Shown here piece by piece: positions 24,138-36,060 of a DNA stretch of 64,000 nt; within the stretch, counting starts at the first letter, position 1; every line of letters starts with the position of its first letter. Source of the stretch: Acanthochlamys bracteata. Lineage: Eukaryota; Streptophyta; Magnoliopsida; Pandanales; Velloziaceae. The notes under the pieces were generated by a model. It was not told the origin of the DNA and made no database searches. It saw nothing but the letters and a program-made list of their open reading frames with translations. The position numbers and the translations under genes were made by a program. The stretch lies in contig CM034143.1 in assembly GCA_019914995.1 (NCBI GenBank), forward strand, positions 1,118,501-1,182,500, given 5' to 3'.

Positions 24138-27100
24138 ATGGCAGCTGAGATGGTTAGCATCGTGACTAGTGAGAAGCTTAAGGAAATGGACTGGATGAAA
24201 AGCATTGAGATTTGTGAAATTGTTGCTCGTGATCCAGGGTATGATGCCAGGTGCTTTATGTCAAAGTGATGATGCTCATATTAGAATCATTCTAACAATT
24301 TGCTATATAGATAATTTGAATATTTGTTAGTGGGTCCTATTAGGATTGAGTTTTAGCTTCCAATTGAGGATTGAGGTTTTCCGTTGTAAGGAAGTAGATT
24401 TGTAGCATATCAAAATGATCCACTAAAGCCATTCACCCAGCCTTCACAACATTGGAAGCATATCCTTACCTATCTGTCTTTGTTTTGTACAAAGTAGAAG
24501 GTAACATTTCTGCGTAACATCCTTGATTGATCGTACTTGCAGTGGTTACAACATACAACACCTGTGTACTTGTCTTCTGCTAAATTAGCTGATCGTTTTA
24601 CTTGCAATAGACATGGGGCATGCAAAGCTATTATGCTGACATTGTTGCTACATGATTAATAGGCACGCAAAAGATGTCGTTAAAGCCATAAAGAAACGCC
24701 TTGGGAAGAAAAATGCAAATACACAACTTTTTGCTGTGATGGTGAGTACTGCTATTGTTTGTGGTGTATTTCTGCTGTTTTATTGTTGTTATTGTAACGC
24801 CTGTAACTTTCAGTAAAAATGGTTGTTGATATTTGTTAGTTGACATTTAATTGTTGTAGCAATTTGTGAAGGTTCATCCTATGCGCAATCAGTTGGTTAA
24901 TATTGTTGAGAGTTTTAGCGATATATTACTAGCACCACTTATCGTGCCATTATTCCAATTATCGATGTTGGGAAATTATGCCAAGCTTTGGAAAGACATG
25001 ATCATTGCTAAAGAGCGTGAATGAAAAAGAGGATCAAAATGTGATTTCATGACATTGTAGATCCTGTTTATGTAAGAAACAATTGGAAGTGGTAAAATTA
25101 TCTGAGGTTTTTTCTTTTCTAATGATTTGGTTTTCTTTCAGAAGCTTTCCTGTATTCTTTTGTTTATATTTTCTCTTAACTTTAACAATTATTTGTTTTA
25201 TACACGATGTTTGACATCTTCCGTTATAAAATTCTCTCTTATGACTTCCTTTATACCTCTTGGTTTTGCCTGTGGTAGAGTGGTGAACTTATGCAGAAAT
25301 ATCACTTGAACTTTGACTTGCAGTTGTTAGAAATGCTTATGAACAACTGTGGAGAACACATCCACAAGCAGGTGATTGATAATGGTCTTCTCCCCATACT
25401 AGTGAAAATAGTGAAGAAAAAGGTAGGTATTGTCATTGGCACATGTGGAAACCTCTTCTGTTCAAGAAATCATTTTACCTTTAGGTGGGATAAAGGCTGA
25501 GTTTGTTGTTGTTGTTTGTATTGCAGACAGATTTGCCAGTGAGAGAAAGGATATTTCTACTCTTAGATGCCACTCAGACAGCCTTTGGTGGAGCCTCTGG
25601 AAAGTTTCCTCAGTACTATGCTGCATATTATGACCTGGTGGTAGGTGTCCAAAGTTTGTTCCTTGTATATCATCATAGCCCATGTGAGTGCGTCGTTAAA
25701 AGCGCTGTGTATCACTTGTTTTTGATGAAATTATGGTAGTTTTGAAGTGTCCTTAATTTTCTTGCTGAGTTCTATACCATTGTGTCTTTAGATCGAATAA
25801 TCATTTCGCTTTGAACTTTTGGTGGCTTCATATAGTTGTTGAGTATTGTTGGAAACCATTAATCTATGTGGTTTTGGCCTTTCCCTTTTCTGTGTGTGCA
25901 TGCGTGCTTTTGGTTTTGTTTGTTAGTTTTGATGCTTTGATCAAGCTGATATATTTATTTTGTTGGACAAGAGTTCTTTGGTTTTTTATAAGATCATTGA
26001 TACCCCGTTTAACTGACACTTCATAAGAGCACTGAATCTGTAAATATCTGCTTATGTCGGGGTTGCTTAAAGGTAGAGCTTTTGGAGAAACGGAGCTCTA
26101 AGGGATTTCTGGGAACAAGCTTGCCATGTTTTCAGATTAAAAAGAAATTATACATATAATGATTCCATGACGTACAATTCGCTCATGCCTTCCAAATTTT
26201 TTCAAAGAAAATTTCTCAAGTACTGAGAAGGCTTTTCTGAGCATGAAAGTTCGAAAAGGAGAGGGAATACGTTGCTATAAGCAACCCCAAGCGAGTGTTC
26301 CTGATACAAAATGATAGTTGCATAGTGTTCCTGAAACACCATAGATGCTCAGTTCTGGGCGGTGTTGCCAGGTATATTGTTTCAGCTACTTGTTACATGT
26401 TTGATTAACAAGACAAAACTTATTGGCAGTCTGCACGAGTACAGTTCCCGCAGAGGTCTCGTCTTCCTGCTCTAGAAGCTGTACCGAAGCCTCAGATGGT
26501 GGAAATTCCAGTTAGGAAAGCAGTTTCTCAGAAACATGAAAATGGTGGGAACAAAGCTAACACTGATATATCTTCTGAACCAAGGTATTATGGCTTTGTA
26601 GTTAACTTATGCTGGCATAGGTTGTCAATGATGGTATTTTCTTTTATTTTTTATTGGCTTGTATGGCTATTATTTTTCTTTATCTTCATTCTTTCTGATT
26701 TAAATTAGTACTTCGGATCTAAACATCAATAAGTTAATTTCGTTTTGTGTTGTATTTTATCTTTCGTGTTTGTGTCTCTAGATTGGCTTGAAATTGATTG
26801 CAAGACGCAGTCTATACGATATTTTATTTGTTGAGCACTGGTTACATATCTTTTCTAGCCATTTCCCTGAATGTATGATATGTTCCTCTGATCAGTTCGA
26901 CAAGTCTAGTATGTCTTTTCTTTGTGCTTACTTACTCATTTGTCTACTGTTTCAGCATTATCGACAAGGCCACTGCTGTTTTGAATCTTTTGAGGGAAGT
27001 GCTAAATGCTGTAGATCCTAAACGTCCAGAGGTATGTTGGGTGATTTGAATTTTGCTTTTCTAGGTTAAGGTTACTTCAGTCTTACCTGAAAGTGGCGGA

Positions 27101-28673
27101 GGGCCTTCTACTCTGGTTCACCTCCGTGGGGTCTTATGCGATTGACTACAATATGATGGCCATAATATTTTAGCATGTTTTTACTTTGATCATTACTATA
27201 ATGTAACTGCAAGTAGCTTGACACTGTAGGTTTTACTACTTCCACCTTATGTCAATCTTCCTGAGAATATTGTTATTCATAGGGCGCAGCAGATGAATTC
27301 GTACTTGATCTTGTGGAACAATGCTCGTTTCAGAAGCAGCGTGTGATGCATCTTGTTATGACCAATCGGTACAATTTTGAAGCCTCCTTGCCGTTTATTT
27401 TTTTGGGAAATAGTCCTTGCTGCATTGGTGGCTTTATCTTCTTGCTTTATGTGAAGGCCTAGTATGATACCAAAAACCGTTTGTGAACAGCAGTTCTCTT
27501 TGCTCGCTCGTGAGCATTCTTAAGATTTTGTGAAGTTTGTTTTCAACCATGTGAAGTTTGCTTTAAATTATCTTCTCCTTCAATTTTTCTCCGGCTACCC
27601 TTTTTCCTGTTTGTTACGTTCTTTTATGTCTGTTCAGTTAATCTGCTATTCAAACTTCTAGCAAGTAGAGCTGATTCAATATGAAATACCTGTTTCTCAT
27701 AATGTTGTTGTTACTTCCAGTGATGAGAAGGTGGTCACACGTGCCATTGAACTTAATGAAGAATTACACAAGGCACTCACAAAACATGATGTGCTTCTAT
27801 CATCGTGCGCTACAACCACTACTACCTCTTCTCATGAAGCTACAGAGGAGAAAGAAGATGAGGAACGCTTATTTAGAAGGTAACCTTTTGCTATGTTAAG
27901 TTGGCTTCTTGAAGATTTGGTCGTTATCTTACTTAATTTAATTGACCTACTTGCACTGCTTAATTTCACGATTTAGTTATCAAGTTCAAATTTTTGCTAA
28001 GTTAATGCTAGGACACCAAAATTTCGTTCAATTTAGCTTTGCACATTCACCTTCAAATTTCTTGGTAATATGAACTTTTTGGACTTCTGATTAATTATAA
28101 GGATGTCTAGCTTCTAACTTGGAGAAAATAGTTCTCAGTGTTTAGTTCAGATAAGGCTGTGATAATATTGAGCTTCCAATTTCAAGGATTATGCCCTTTA
28201 TGACTTTGCAAGAGATTGTCTTCTTATACCTTCCAAGATTGAAAAATATAAATAAATGAAATGAAGTTCCTATTTGGCAAGTAACCTCTTCTCTCTCATG
28301 AGCGAGGGATTTTTAATTTTTTGTTTTCTGGATTTCTAGAATATGCAAAGGGAAAGCTTGCATTGAGGATCATCAGGAGGACAGATTGGGTTCTTTCAGC
28401 TCAATCCCAGACGAGAAATTTCTCAGACCAAGGCCACTCTGCATTTATCCATTGGATTCTGATGTTCGACCACCGCCTGCAGTTCCGGCAGTTCCAATAC
28501 CGCCACCTCCAGCAAGGCACACAGAGAGGGAAAAGTTCTTCAAAGAGAAACAGATGGATAACATAACTTTGCCTGGGCAGCTCAAGGGCCTGTCGCTTCA
28601 CAGTGGAAGCAATGGTAGTAGCTCCAATGGGGGCAGCAGCGACTCCAGTGATCTCGGATTTCGAGATTCATAA
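24138..28673 (+). CDS. TOM1-like (TOL) VHS/GAT domain ubiquitin-binding adaptor
   Basis: Nine coding exons: 24138-24238, 24663-24741, 25324-25422, 25527-25640, 26430-26584, 26956-27031, 27283-27368, 27721-27879, 28340-28673; 1203 bases, 400 aa. A VHS domain fills roughly residues 5-140 ([89 protein letters not shown]). A GAT domain follows ([53 protein letters not shown]). The tail is Pro-rich, with [14 protein letters not shown], then low-complexity Ser/Gly. TOL proteins bind ubiquitinated membrane cargo in the early endosomal sorting step that stands in for ESCRT-0 in plants. The short tail and the sequence resemble the TOL4/TOL5 group. Exon 2 ends FAVM where relatives have AVQ, so that splice site deserves a check. 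A possible alternative exon lies at 24860-25024. Confidence 0.9.
24860..25024 (+). other. open frame with splice acceptor inside TOL intron (possible alternative exon)
   Basis: After an acceptor TTGTTGTAG, 54 codons stay open and end at TGA (25022-25024). It is in phase with exon 2. The peptide ([20 protein letters not shown], then a hydrophobic stretch and [13 protein letters not shown]) looks protein-like but I do not recognise it. If included it would cut the TOL protein short after the first helices of the VHS domain. It may be a retained gene fragment or chance. Confidence 0.35.
26059..26288. mobile_element. 230-bp MITE-like element in a TOL intron
   Basis: Terminal inverted repeats GGGGTTGCTTA (26059-26069) and TAAGCAACCCC (26278-26288) are exact inverses. 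The interior carries AGAGCTTTTGG and CGTACAATTCGCTCATGCCT, shared with the copy in the GLTP intron near 13860. No coding capacity. No clear target duplication is visible at these ends, so superfamily is not assigned. Confidence 0.65.
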
Positions 28674-29809
28674 CTAAAGCACAAATGATCTACCGTATTC
28701 AAGAATAATAGCTTCTTCATGTTTATGTTTGAGCGGAGCATCTAACCAAGTTCAGGTGTTGACATAATTGTTGACGTTCATTTCACTAGGAAGCTCAAGC
28801 CTACGATTATTTCAAGGCTGCCTCCGACTGCAATCCTGCTGCCAGTCTGTCTGGCGTTTCTTGGTCTTAAGAGATTCTGTATAGAAGAAGGATAATTGGC
28901 TCTTGACAACTTTTCTGGTTTGCCAGAGCCACAGTGATTATTTTTACTTTCTCTGTTGGTGTTTACTTTTTGAGTAGACTTTCTGGTGTGGGTTAGTCTC
29001 TCCCTGTATATGAACGATAGGATGTTTTGCGTTGTAAAGGAATAGCAAATTATGCCCGTTTTCGGTTGCTTTACTAATGGAGATAAATAATTAAATTGAT
29101 GTTTGATTAATTGGAAACTGGCATTTCGAACCGTTTGGCAAATTTTCTTTATTTAATCATTTTTTTAATATGTTAATAATATTTTACAATTACGAAAAGT
29201 TATCTATTATATAATTTTATAGTATAATTTTTAGTATTTTGTAGAATTAAAGAAGTTAAATCATTTTAAAATTTAACTTAAATTGTTTTAGAAAAACTTC
29301 TAATTTAAAGGTTCATCTTTGTGGCGGATATATGTGATCCGCGTTTACTTAACGCGTGTTTACTAATACTCTATATTTTTAAACTCATTTTTAATATAAA
29401 ATAAATAAATTAGTTAAAAATAAATTTTTTATCAAAAATTATTTTTAAAAATTAATTGTAAATTTTACTACTAATATAAAAGTTATCAGTTCTTTCTTTT
29501 TTTCTTTGAGCCAAAACTTACTCTCACACACATTTTCAAATATAATCAAACACAATAAATTATTTTCAGATTTACATTCAAATATAATTAATTAATAAAT
29601 TTTAACTTATGTTTTAAATTCATTTCGATGCAACCATATGAATCTTAAATTAAATTAGATGAAATCCCAAAACTGTAGCCCAACTTCTAGTTTGCATTTA
29701 TAACATCAGTCCTGAGAAGAATCCCTACGAAAGACTTCTACAGGAAGCAGAACTTAAAGAATCATAGCAACAGAACCCAAAAAAAAAAAAAAAAAGAAGA
29801 AAAGAAAAT
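28674..29809. other. 3' UTR of TOL gene and AT-rich intergenic DNA
   Basis: The first few hundred bases look like 3' UTR. From about 29100 the sequence becomes AT-rich with no frame that resembles a protein. No gene seen. Confidence 0.5.
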
Positions 29810-30007
29810 CTAGCGGATCCCTGGACGAGCATGGAAGGGAAAAGATGGTGCAGACTTTGCTGCTTCATCAAGGTTACTCTTTGTCTTCACTTTCTCCTTC
29901 ACCTGTTGCTTCCTATTCTTCTCTTGCTTCTCATTCTTTTCATCAGCCTTCACTGGAGAGACTTTAACAAGCACTTGGAAGCAAGACTTCCTCATGTTGA
30001 AAACCAT
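29810..30007 (-). CDS. small Lys-rich hypothetical protein (65 aa)
   Basis: An ATG-started frame of 65 codons gives a very basic, Lys/Glu-rich hydrophilic protein starting MVFNMRKSCFQVLVKV and ending SFPFHARPGIR. No domain is recognisable. Composition is less AT-driven than in flanking DNA, which favours a real gene or a gene relic, but no splice sites, promoter or homologue can be shown. An A-rich tract lies immediately downstream on the plus strand. Confidence 0.3.
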   Translation of the reverse strand: MVFNMRKSCFQVLVKVSPVKADEKNEKQEKNRKQQVKEKVKTKSNLDEAAKSAPSFPFHARPGIR

Positions 30008-30054
30008 TTATTAGCTCTTGTTTTCTCACCTATTCAATATATCTTTGCAGATAG

Positions 30055-30078
<24 letters not shown>
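30055..30078. repeat. (AT)n microsatellite
   Basis: About twelve uninterrupted AT units, upstream of the small Lys-rich frame. Confidence 0.95.
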
Positions 30079-30084
<6 letters not shown>

Positions 30085-30085
<1 letters not shown>

Positions 30086-31788
30086 TGAAGATGAGTGGCT
30101 TTTAATTAGATTTCTTTGCACCTAAGTATTCGAGTAAGACTTTGTGAACAAACGTGGAAGAAATTTGTAAGTTTCCTTCCTTGGCAGCGAAGTTTAATTT
30201 GGAAAGAATAAAAGTCTAAGAAGCCTAGGAACAAAAGCTTGATATTTAATAGTGATTATCAAAAAAATTTTAAACAAAAAATATTTTACAAAAACTTTTT
30301 TATTAAAAACTAATACTAAAACTTTATGATTTAAATTTTTTTTACTTTTAAAAAATCTTTATAAAATATTATAAAAAATTTATTTAAAATTTTAAATAAA
30401 AATTAAAATAAATTGAAGTTGAAAAGTACTACCAGAAGTTCACTTGAATAGCCTTTGACCATTCCACTATAATTTGGTCAAGATCAAGACACTATGGTCA
30501 ACGATAGATCAATAATTGTAGTACTACATGGTTTTCATTTGAGATTAATGTGAACCATTTAGAAGAGTGATGGATTAACGTTATCAATCATTTAAAAAAT
30601 TTTTTTTTTTTGAAGTATGAGCTCATCAGTTCTGATGATTAGTTGTTTTTAGAAAAAATAAGTTTTTGTGATTGGTTTAATATAGAAGAAACTAAAATTA
30701 CTTTTTATTATTTTTTTAAATATTAATTATGTAATAATAATATATTAATATTAAAAATTAGTAAGTATATATTTTTGGTAACATATCTAATTCGATAATA
30801 ATATTTATATAATTTAGTCAAATTTTGGCATGCTTAATAAATATATATTACAAATATACTACTAGTACGATATAAATATTTACTCTAGATGTATCAATTA
30901 CATTTGCATCACACAATTATAACAATACAACAACAATAAATTAAGTCTTTATTTTACTTGAATGGGTCAGAGTATATGAATTTATTTTTTCATTTCATTC
31001 GATAGCATTAGTTCATAACGTCTTACACGTATATAGAGTGTGTTTCTAGGGTTTAAAGTTTAGGATTTTCTTTATATAAAAGTGACAATCTAAAAAATTA
31101 CTTTTTTGAAAAAATAAAAATTTTGCTATAGAGTAAATTATTGTAAAAAATATATAACAGGTTATCTTGAAGTAATTTTTGGCTAGAAAAAGTATACCCT
31201 TAGGTGTTGCATAAGAATTTAGGAAATAGTATTTGCTGGCATAGTATATATAATAATCTCTTGAGCTTTTGTCTTCCTCTTTACTTAAAAATGAACTTGT
31301 TTTTTGGTGAAACCAAAAGCTTCAGAACTTTAATCAGCCAACAGCTCATCATTTCAATTTGTATTTCCAACCAAGAGGCAGTTTGAAAGTTTAGAAACGA
31401 TCAGGTAACAAATAATACTTCAGAAGAGATCAACCCCTTCACCAATGCCATACAAACCAAGTTCACATCTACAAGTGAAGAGAACATTTGCAAATTTGGT
31501 AGCACAACAGTTCTTCACCAACTACAGTGGCGATTCATTGAGTTAAACATCCAACTAAAATGGTAGTATGCAGGCGTTAACAGTAAGGGACAATCAGGAC
31601 GATCATATTGGTTTCTGGCTCTATCGACCGTTGCAATAAATAGTGATACATAAAAAATACAACACAAAAAAGGGAGAACTCAGAAAGCACTAGCGGTGAT
31701 CATGCACGCCTCTGGAGCTCTCCAATAAGTGGTAGATCTTAAACAAGCAGAGAATATCAGAAGCAGTCATACATACTTCACCAATTGC
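30085..31788. other. AT-rich intergenic region and probable SKIP30 3' UTR
   Basis: AT-rich DNA with a MITE-like A/T block near 30240-30420. From about 31400 to 31788 composition becomes balanced, consistent with the 3' UTR of the minus-strand F-box gene. No other gene seen. Confidence 0.5.
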
Positions 31789-32847
31789 CTAGATGTTAAG
31801 CGCAGCACATCCTAATATACTCCCACAGCAGCGGGTCATGGGCGATACAGGACGCCATGATGGCCTCTCCGCTGTGATGGCCAAAGCATCAACATCTGAC
31901 AACTGTTTAATGCATTGATTCCTTGGACCAGGCCCGATCACACCCCCAATCACATAAATCTCATCCCTAAGGCCTATCATCCCAAAACCAATCCGACTGT
32001 GGAACTCTGATGCAGATGACACCACCTTGTCAGGTAAGCTTCCTTGTTGCTGCTTCAAAATGAGCCCATTGCTCAGAACATAGGGCTGACCATGCACCAT
32101 TGCCATTGGACCTTGTAACCAACTATAATCTTCCACAGCCCAGCCATCCGCTCCATTCTCTAATATCTGCACCGTCGAGAGTCCTTTGTGCAGGACATGC
32201 ATCCTTCCCCCAATGACAATCCCAGTACAAGCTGAGCTATGAGTCTGACAGAGATCAGGGAGAGGTTGCCACAAATCTGCCTCCGGATCATACATCTCTG
32301 CCTTTGATATAGATTTTCGACAATTTGTAAAGCCACCGGCCACAACAATCTTCCCATCCAATGTACAACATGCAAACATTGCCCGGGGAACAAGCATTGG
32401 AGCTCGCTTGGTCCATTCACGGCGGAAGGGATCATAAGACCAAACCTCATCTGTAGCAAAGATCATATCGTGATCTCCAGTTGCAGGGTCTACGTGATCA
32501 CTACCACCTCCAATGACAAATAACTTCCCAGCAACAGATGTGACACCACAGCGAGCAAGATGCCTAATTTCTGAAGGCATGACTGGAAGTGTCATCCAGT
32601 GGTCTCGGAGGGGGTCATACATCTGCCATATGTTTTCAGGTTCAAAGGCCAGCACACAGAGCAACTCTTCTGAAGCATCTGTCTCACATCTAGCCTTAAA
32701 AAGTTCTACAGTTCGAAGGGCTGATCTCCAAGATCTGCACACAAGCTGAAGCTCTCCGTGCAAGAAGAAGGGCACACGTGCAATGCAGCGAAGAGCAATT
32801 TCATTGGGAAGACCCTCAATAAGTTGTGAGATGGAGTCACAAGTCAT
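31789..32847 (-). CDS. SKIP30: F-box/kelch-repeat protein SKIP30
   Basis: One coding exon, 352 aa, the length I recall for Arabidopsis SKIP30. The F-box is at the N-terminus (LIEGLPNEIALRCIARVPFF, then LQLVCRSWRSAL, about residues 7-50). Kelch repeats follow: GKLFVIGGGSDHVDP, DEVWSYDPFRREWTKRAPM, GKIVVAGGFTNCRKSISKAE, MYDPEADLWQPLPDL, GGRMHVLHKGLSTVQ and DEIYVIGGVIGPGPRNQ, ending RCCGSILGCAALNI. F-box/kelch proteins act as substrate receptors of SCF (SKP1-CUL1) ubiquitin ligases; the substrate of SKIP30 is not known to me. The start is the ATG at 32847; the frame is open upstream but only to non-ATG codons and a splice acceptor at 32893. The leader is interrupted by an intron (32893-34615). 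Confidence 0.93.
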   Translation of the reverse strand: MTCDSISQLIEGLPNEIALRCIARVPFFLHGELQLVCRSWRSALRTVELFKARCETDASEELLCVLAFEPENIWQMYDPLRDHWMTLPVMPSEIRHLARCGVTSVAGKLFVIGGGSDHVDPATGDHDMIFATDEVWSYDPFRREWTKRAPMLVPRAMFACCTLDGKIVVAGGFTNCRKSISKAEMYDPEADLWQPLPDLCQTHSSACTGIVIGGRMHVLHKGLSTVQILENGADGWAVEDYSWLQGPMAMVHGQPYVLSNGLILKQQQGSLPDKVVSSASEFHSRIGFGMIGLRDEIYVIGGVIGPGPRNQCIKQLSDVDALAITAERPSWRPVSPMTRCCGSILGCAALNI

Positions 32848-34615
32848 TCGAATGGCAGCAACTATAAGTGACTTGGAATCCACCAAGTAATTCTGAAAAT
32901 TGATATATGAACAACTTCAATCAGCACAAACAGATACTGTCTTCTGAAGTTGCAGAAAGATTAAACACAAAAATCAGTCTAGAACCTCATTACAAAATCT
33001 AAGAATGACTGTTTATCAACAGGAAAAGCTTCCTACAATTCCCCATCGCATTAAGCATGAATGCTCAAATTACATAGAAGAAAACAAGGAATTTATCATA
33101 AAATAAAAGGATCAAGTAGACCAAAGGAGAAATGAGACAAAAACTTTGAGCTGGCACAAAATGGGGCTCTATTAAGCTGCATAAGGCAAGCCACCAACAA
33201 ATTTACTTATGCCGAATCCCAAGGAACATGCAGTATATTTTTACATAACATGAAGAGGGCTTTGTGCATCCATTTCATGAGTAAAGATGAACTAAATCCA
33301 TGTTCTTGTATGATTAGAGAAAGGTACACACTAAAATGACTGCAGGGTTTTGTATGAAGATAGACTTGATTGAAGTATTCACATCACCTAATGAGTTCAA
33401 TTCTTTACCTGGTCAAATAGAAGTGTAACTATTGAAAAATAAACTTTAATTCCCTTAGCTTTGGAAAAAATAATTAATGCAAAATTAATAAATAAATCCA
33501 AATAATTTCTGCTTTAGCTTATGAATAGCAGCTTTTAGCATGCAAGACTTTCAGAAGCTCCATATTGTGTTACAAATTGGCTTATTTTTGTTTGAAAGCT
33601 GAAAAATATCTTTGATAGCCTTATGATTATAGTAAATAGCCATAGATGAGAAGGCCAAATCCAAGTTGGGCTAGAAGAGCGAAGATGAACAAAAAGGAAG
33701 GTGATAGTGATGGATACTTCACTGACATATAGATTATGAGCAGCATTGATGCAACTTAGATGACCTCCCTTGCCATCCTTGGTATATTCTTAAGTTCTAA
33801 AAGTGGCAACACAGATATAGAAGGTGCTTTTATCTTAAGGCTAACACCAACAACATACTTCTTCTTGGTTCTATTCCTTAGCATATGATTTGCAGTGCTC
33901 TCATATGGTGGTTGTATTCTTCATCACCTAATCTACCAAGTTCCTGACGTGACGGTCCATCCTACGAAACATCAATGATCTTAAACTACTGGTTTTGCCC
34001 ATAGCCAAAAGGGGACAGGCACAAAGTTTCAAAAAGGAGCTCACTTGAGTAAGAACCATTTCAACAGCAACTCACGTTAAGATATACAGATGATTCATTT
34101 ATAGGTGAAACATCCATCCGACAATTCGATTTTCTTTTATCAATGAATAACAAGCTTAAAAATAATAATTAAGTCATTAACTGGAACCTGTAACTGAACC
34201 AACTGATATCAGTTAGACTTCATCGATAAAGCATGATATACTACATAATTGGTAAAAAATACAATTACCATAGCACAAAAGTTATGTAAGAATTATTTTA
34301 TCTCCTTCTATCCTATCGGTCACCACAATAACCGGGAGAAACCATATGAATAAACATGAACGTTTAACTACCACCTAATTCTCATCACCATTAGACAAGA
34401 CAACAGCGAACAGAATCATAGAGTTCCACAAAGCTAGAAAGTAACACAATCATTCAGCATTCAGAATTTCAAGTCGCAATTTACAATCTAGAGTCTAGCA
34501 ACCCAAAAATCCCAAGCTAAAAAAGCACCATTTTGTAAACCATAAATGCTCGTAGATTCCATTTCCTGATAAATAATTCCAAAAGAAATTTGTAAATTTG
34601 AATAGAATCAATTAC

Positions 34616-34690
34616 CTGAAAATTTGAAGTTAACCGATAGACTTGAGAGATCCAAGCACCAGCAGATCGAAGAATAGAGAGCCAAAATCT

Positions 34691-34725
<35 letters not shown>

Positions 34726-34790
34726 GGTGGTTCGCTCAATGAAAGAAATCTACGAACAGAACAGAAACAGGGCTTGGCTTTTTAGTTAGG
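34616..34790 (-). promoter_or_regulatory. 5' UTR exon of SKIP30 with (GA)n tract
   Basis: On the minus strand a donor CAG|GTAATT falls at 34616/34615 and the matching acceptor TTTTCAG at 32894-32893. The exon contains a pure (CT/GA)n run at 34692-34722, a type of sequence bound by BBR/BPC (GAGA-binding) proteins in plant leaders. The transcription start is not determined; the upstream limit given is approximate. Confidence 0.55.
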
Positions 34791-34869
34791 TCGGCAATAG
34801 CTAGGGTGGGTCAGGTCCAAATCTTATAGAACCCCTTTTCAAACCAGACCCAGATATTTGGGCTCAAAA

Positions 34870-36060
34870 TTTTTATAGGCCGTTTGAAATTACATTTTTT
34901 CAACAATATTTTTTAATTTTTAATTTATATTTTTTAATAATTTTTTTTAAATATTAAAAATTAAAATTAAAATTTTCAAAAATATAAAAAAATTTAAATA
35001 ATGATTTTTTTAATATATTTTTATTTTTTAAAAATAAAAAAATAAAAATTATTTTCAAAAACTAAAAATATTGTTATTTAAAAAAAAAAATTTATTTTAT
35101 AAAAATTTTAAATATTCCCATGCGAACCGATACGCACTGCAGCTTTCAGTATAGCTTCTGACTTCCAAATTTTTCAGAAATTGACCTTGCTTACTTCACC
35201 GTACAGAAAGTAATTTTTTCCTATAAAAAATTACTTGACTTCAATATTTATTTTTAAAAAACTCAGTTCTTATTCATTTTTTAAAACCCACGTGTGCTCA
35301 TTTTTAACTTTAATAATAATTTAACTGAACCCAAATAAGAGAACATATGAGATGTCTGTTATTAGGTTATTGTTTCCTGATATTTACTCATGAATTTCAT
35401 TACCACATTTGTAGAGTAAATAAACATATTTATTATTGTCTGTTTTTGTTTTTTTAAAAGTTCGAAAAAATATTTAGTCATGTTTTTATGTGGTTTCAAA
35501 TTTGCAGCTTTGAATGAAAGACAAAACTTGAAGTTGATTCAATAACTATCAAATCTAATTTCATTAGCTTTCTATGAAAGACAAAACTTGAACATGATAT
35601 TCCAGGTATGATGAATTTCCACTTCTCTGCTACTTCATCCTTGCAGTTTCAAAGTCAATCAAATATAGGCCTTGAATAATTAGTTGTAGAAGGATTCCAC
35701 TAGTCATTGTAAACCATATCCTGCCAAGGAATAAACTGTCCCAGTTTGGCTTAGCGTTTCACGAACATTACTTTTTAATTTTTAATTTTATATTTTTTAA
35801 TATATATATATTTTATAAATATTAAAAAAAAATTTCGTAATAAAATTTTTTTATTATATATTTTTATTATTTTTTAAATAAAAAAATAAAAATATATTAT
35901 ATTTTATAAAAATTTTATTTTATAAACACTCTCAATAAAAATTCCAGTTGATTTGAACAATTAAATTAACACATGAATTGCCTCTATAGGTAAGTATCCA
36001 GATGGGTAGCATGCATCAGTTAATCTGTCAACAAGTAGATGTTCTCACTTAACTCAGTCA
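34870..36060. other. AT-rich intergenic region with MITE-like blocks
   Basis: Two A/T blocks that resemble each other and other copies in the window (about 34875-35115 and 35755-35935, the latter ending ATAAACACTCTCAA). A short phrase ATGAAAGACAAAACTTGA is repeated near 35512 and 35573. No gene seen. Confidence 0.5.

Noticed and set aside
31789-32886. Longer SKIP30 start at 32886
   Set aside because: That codon is TTG, and the splice acceptor of the leader intron lies only seven bases upstream; the ATG at 32847 gives the usual family length.
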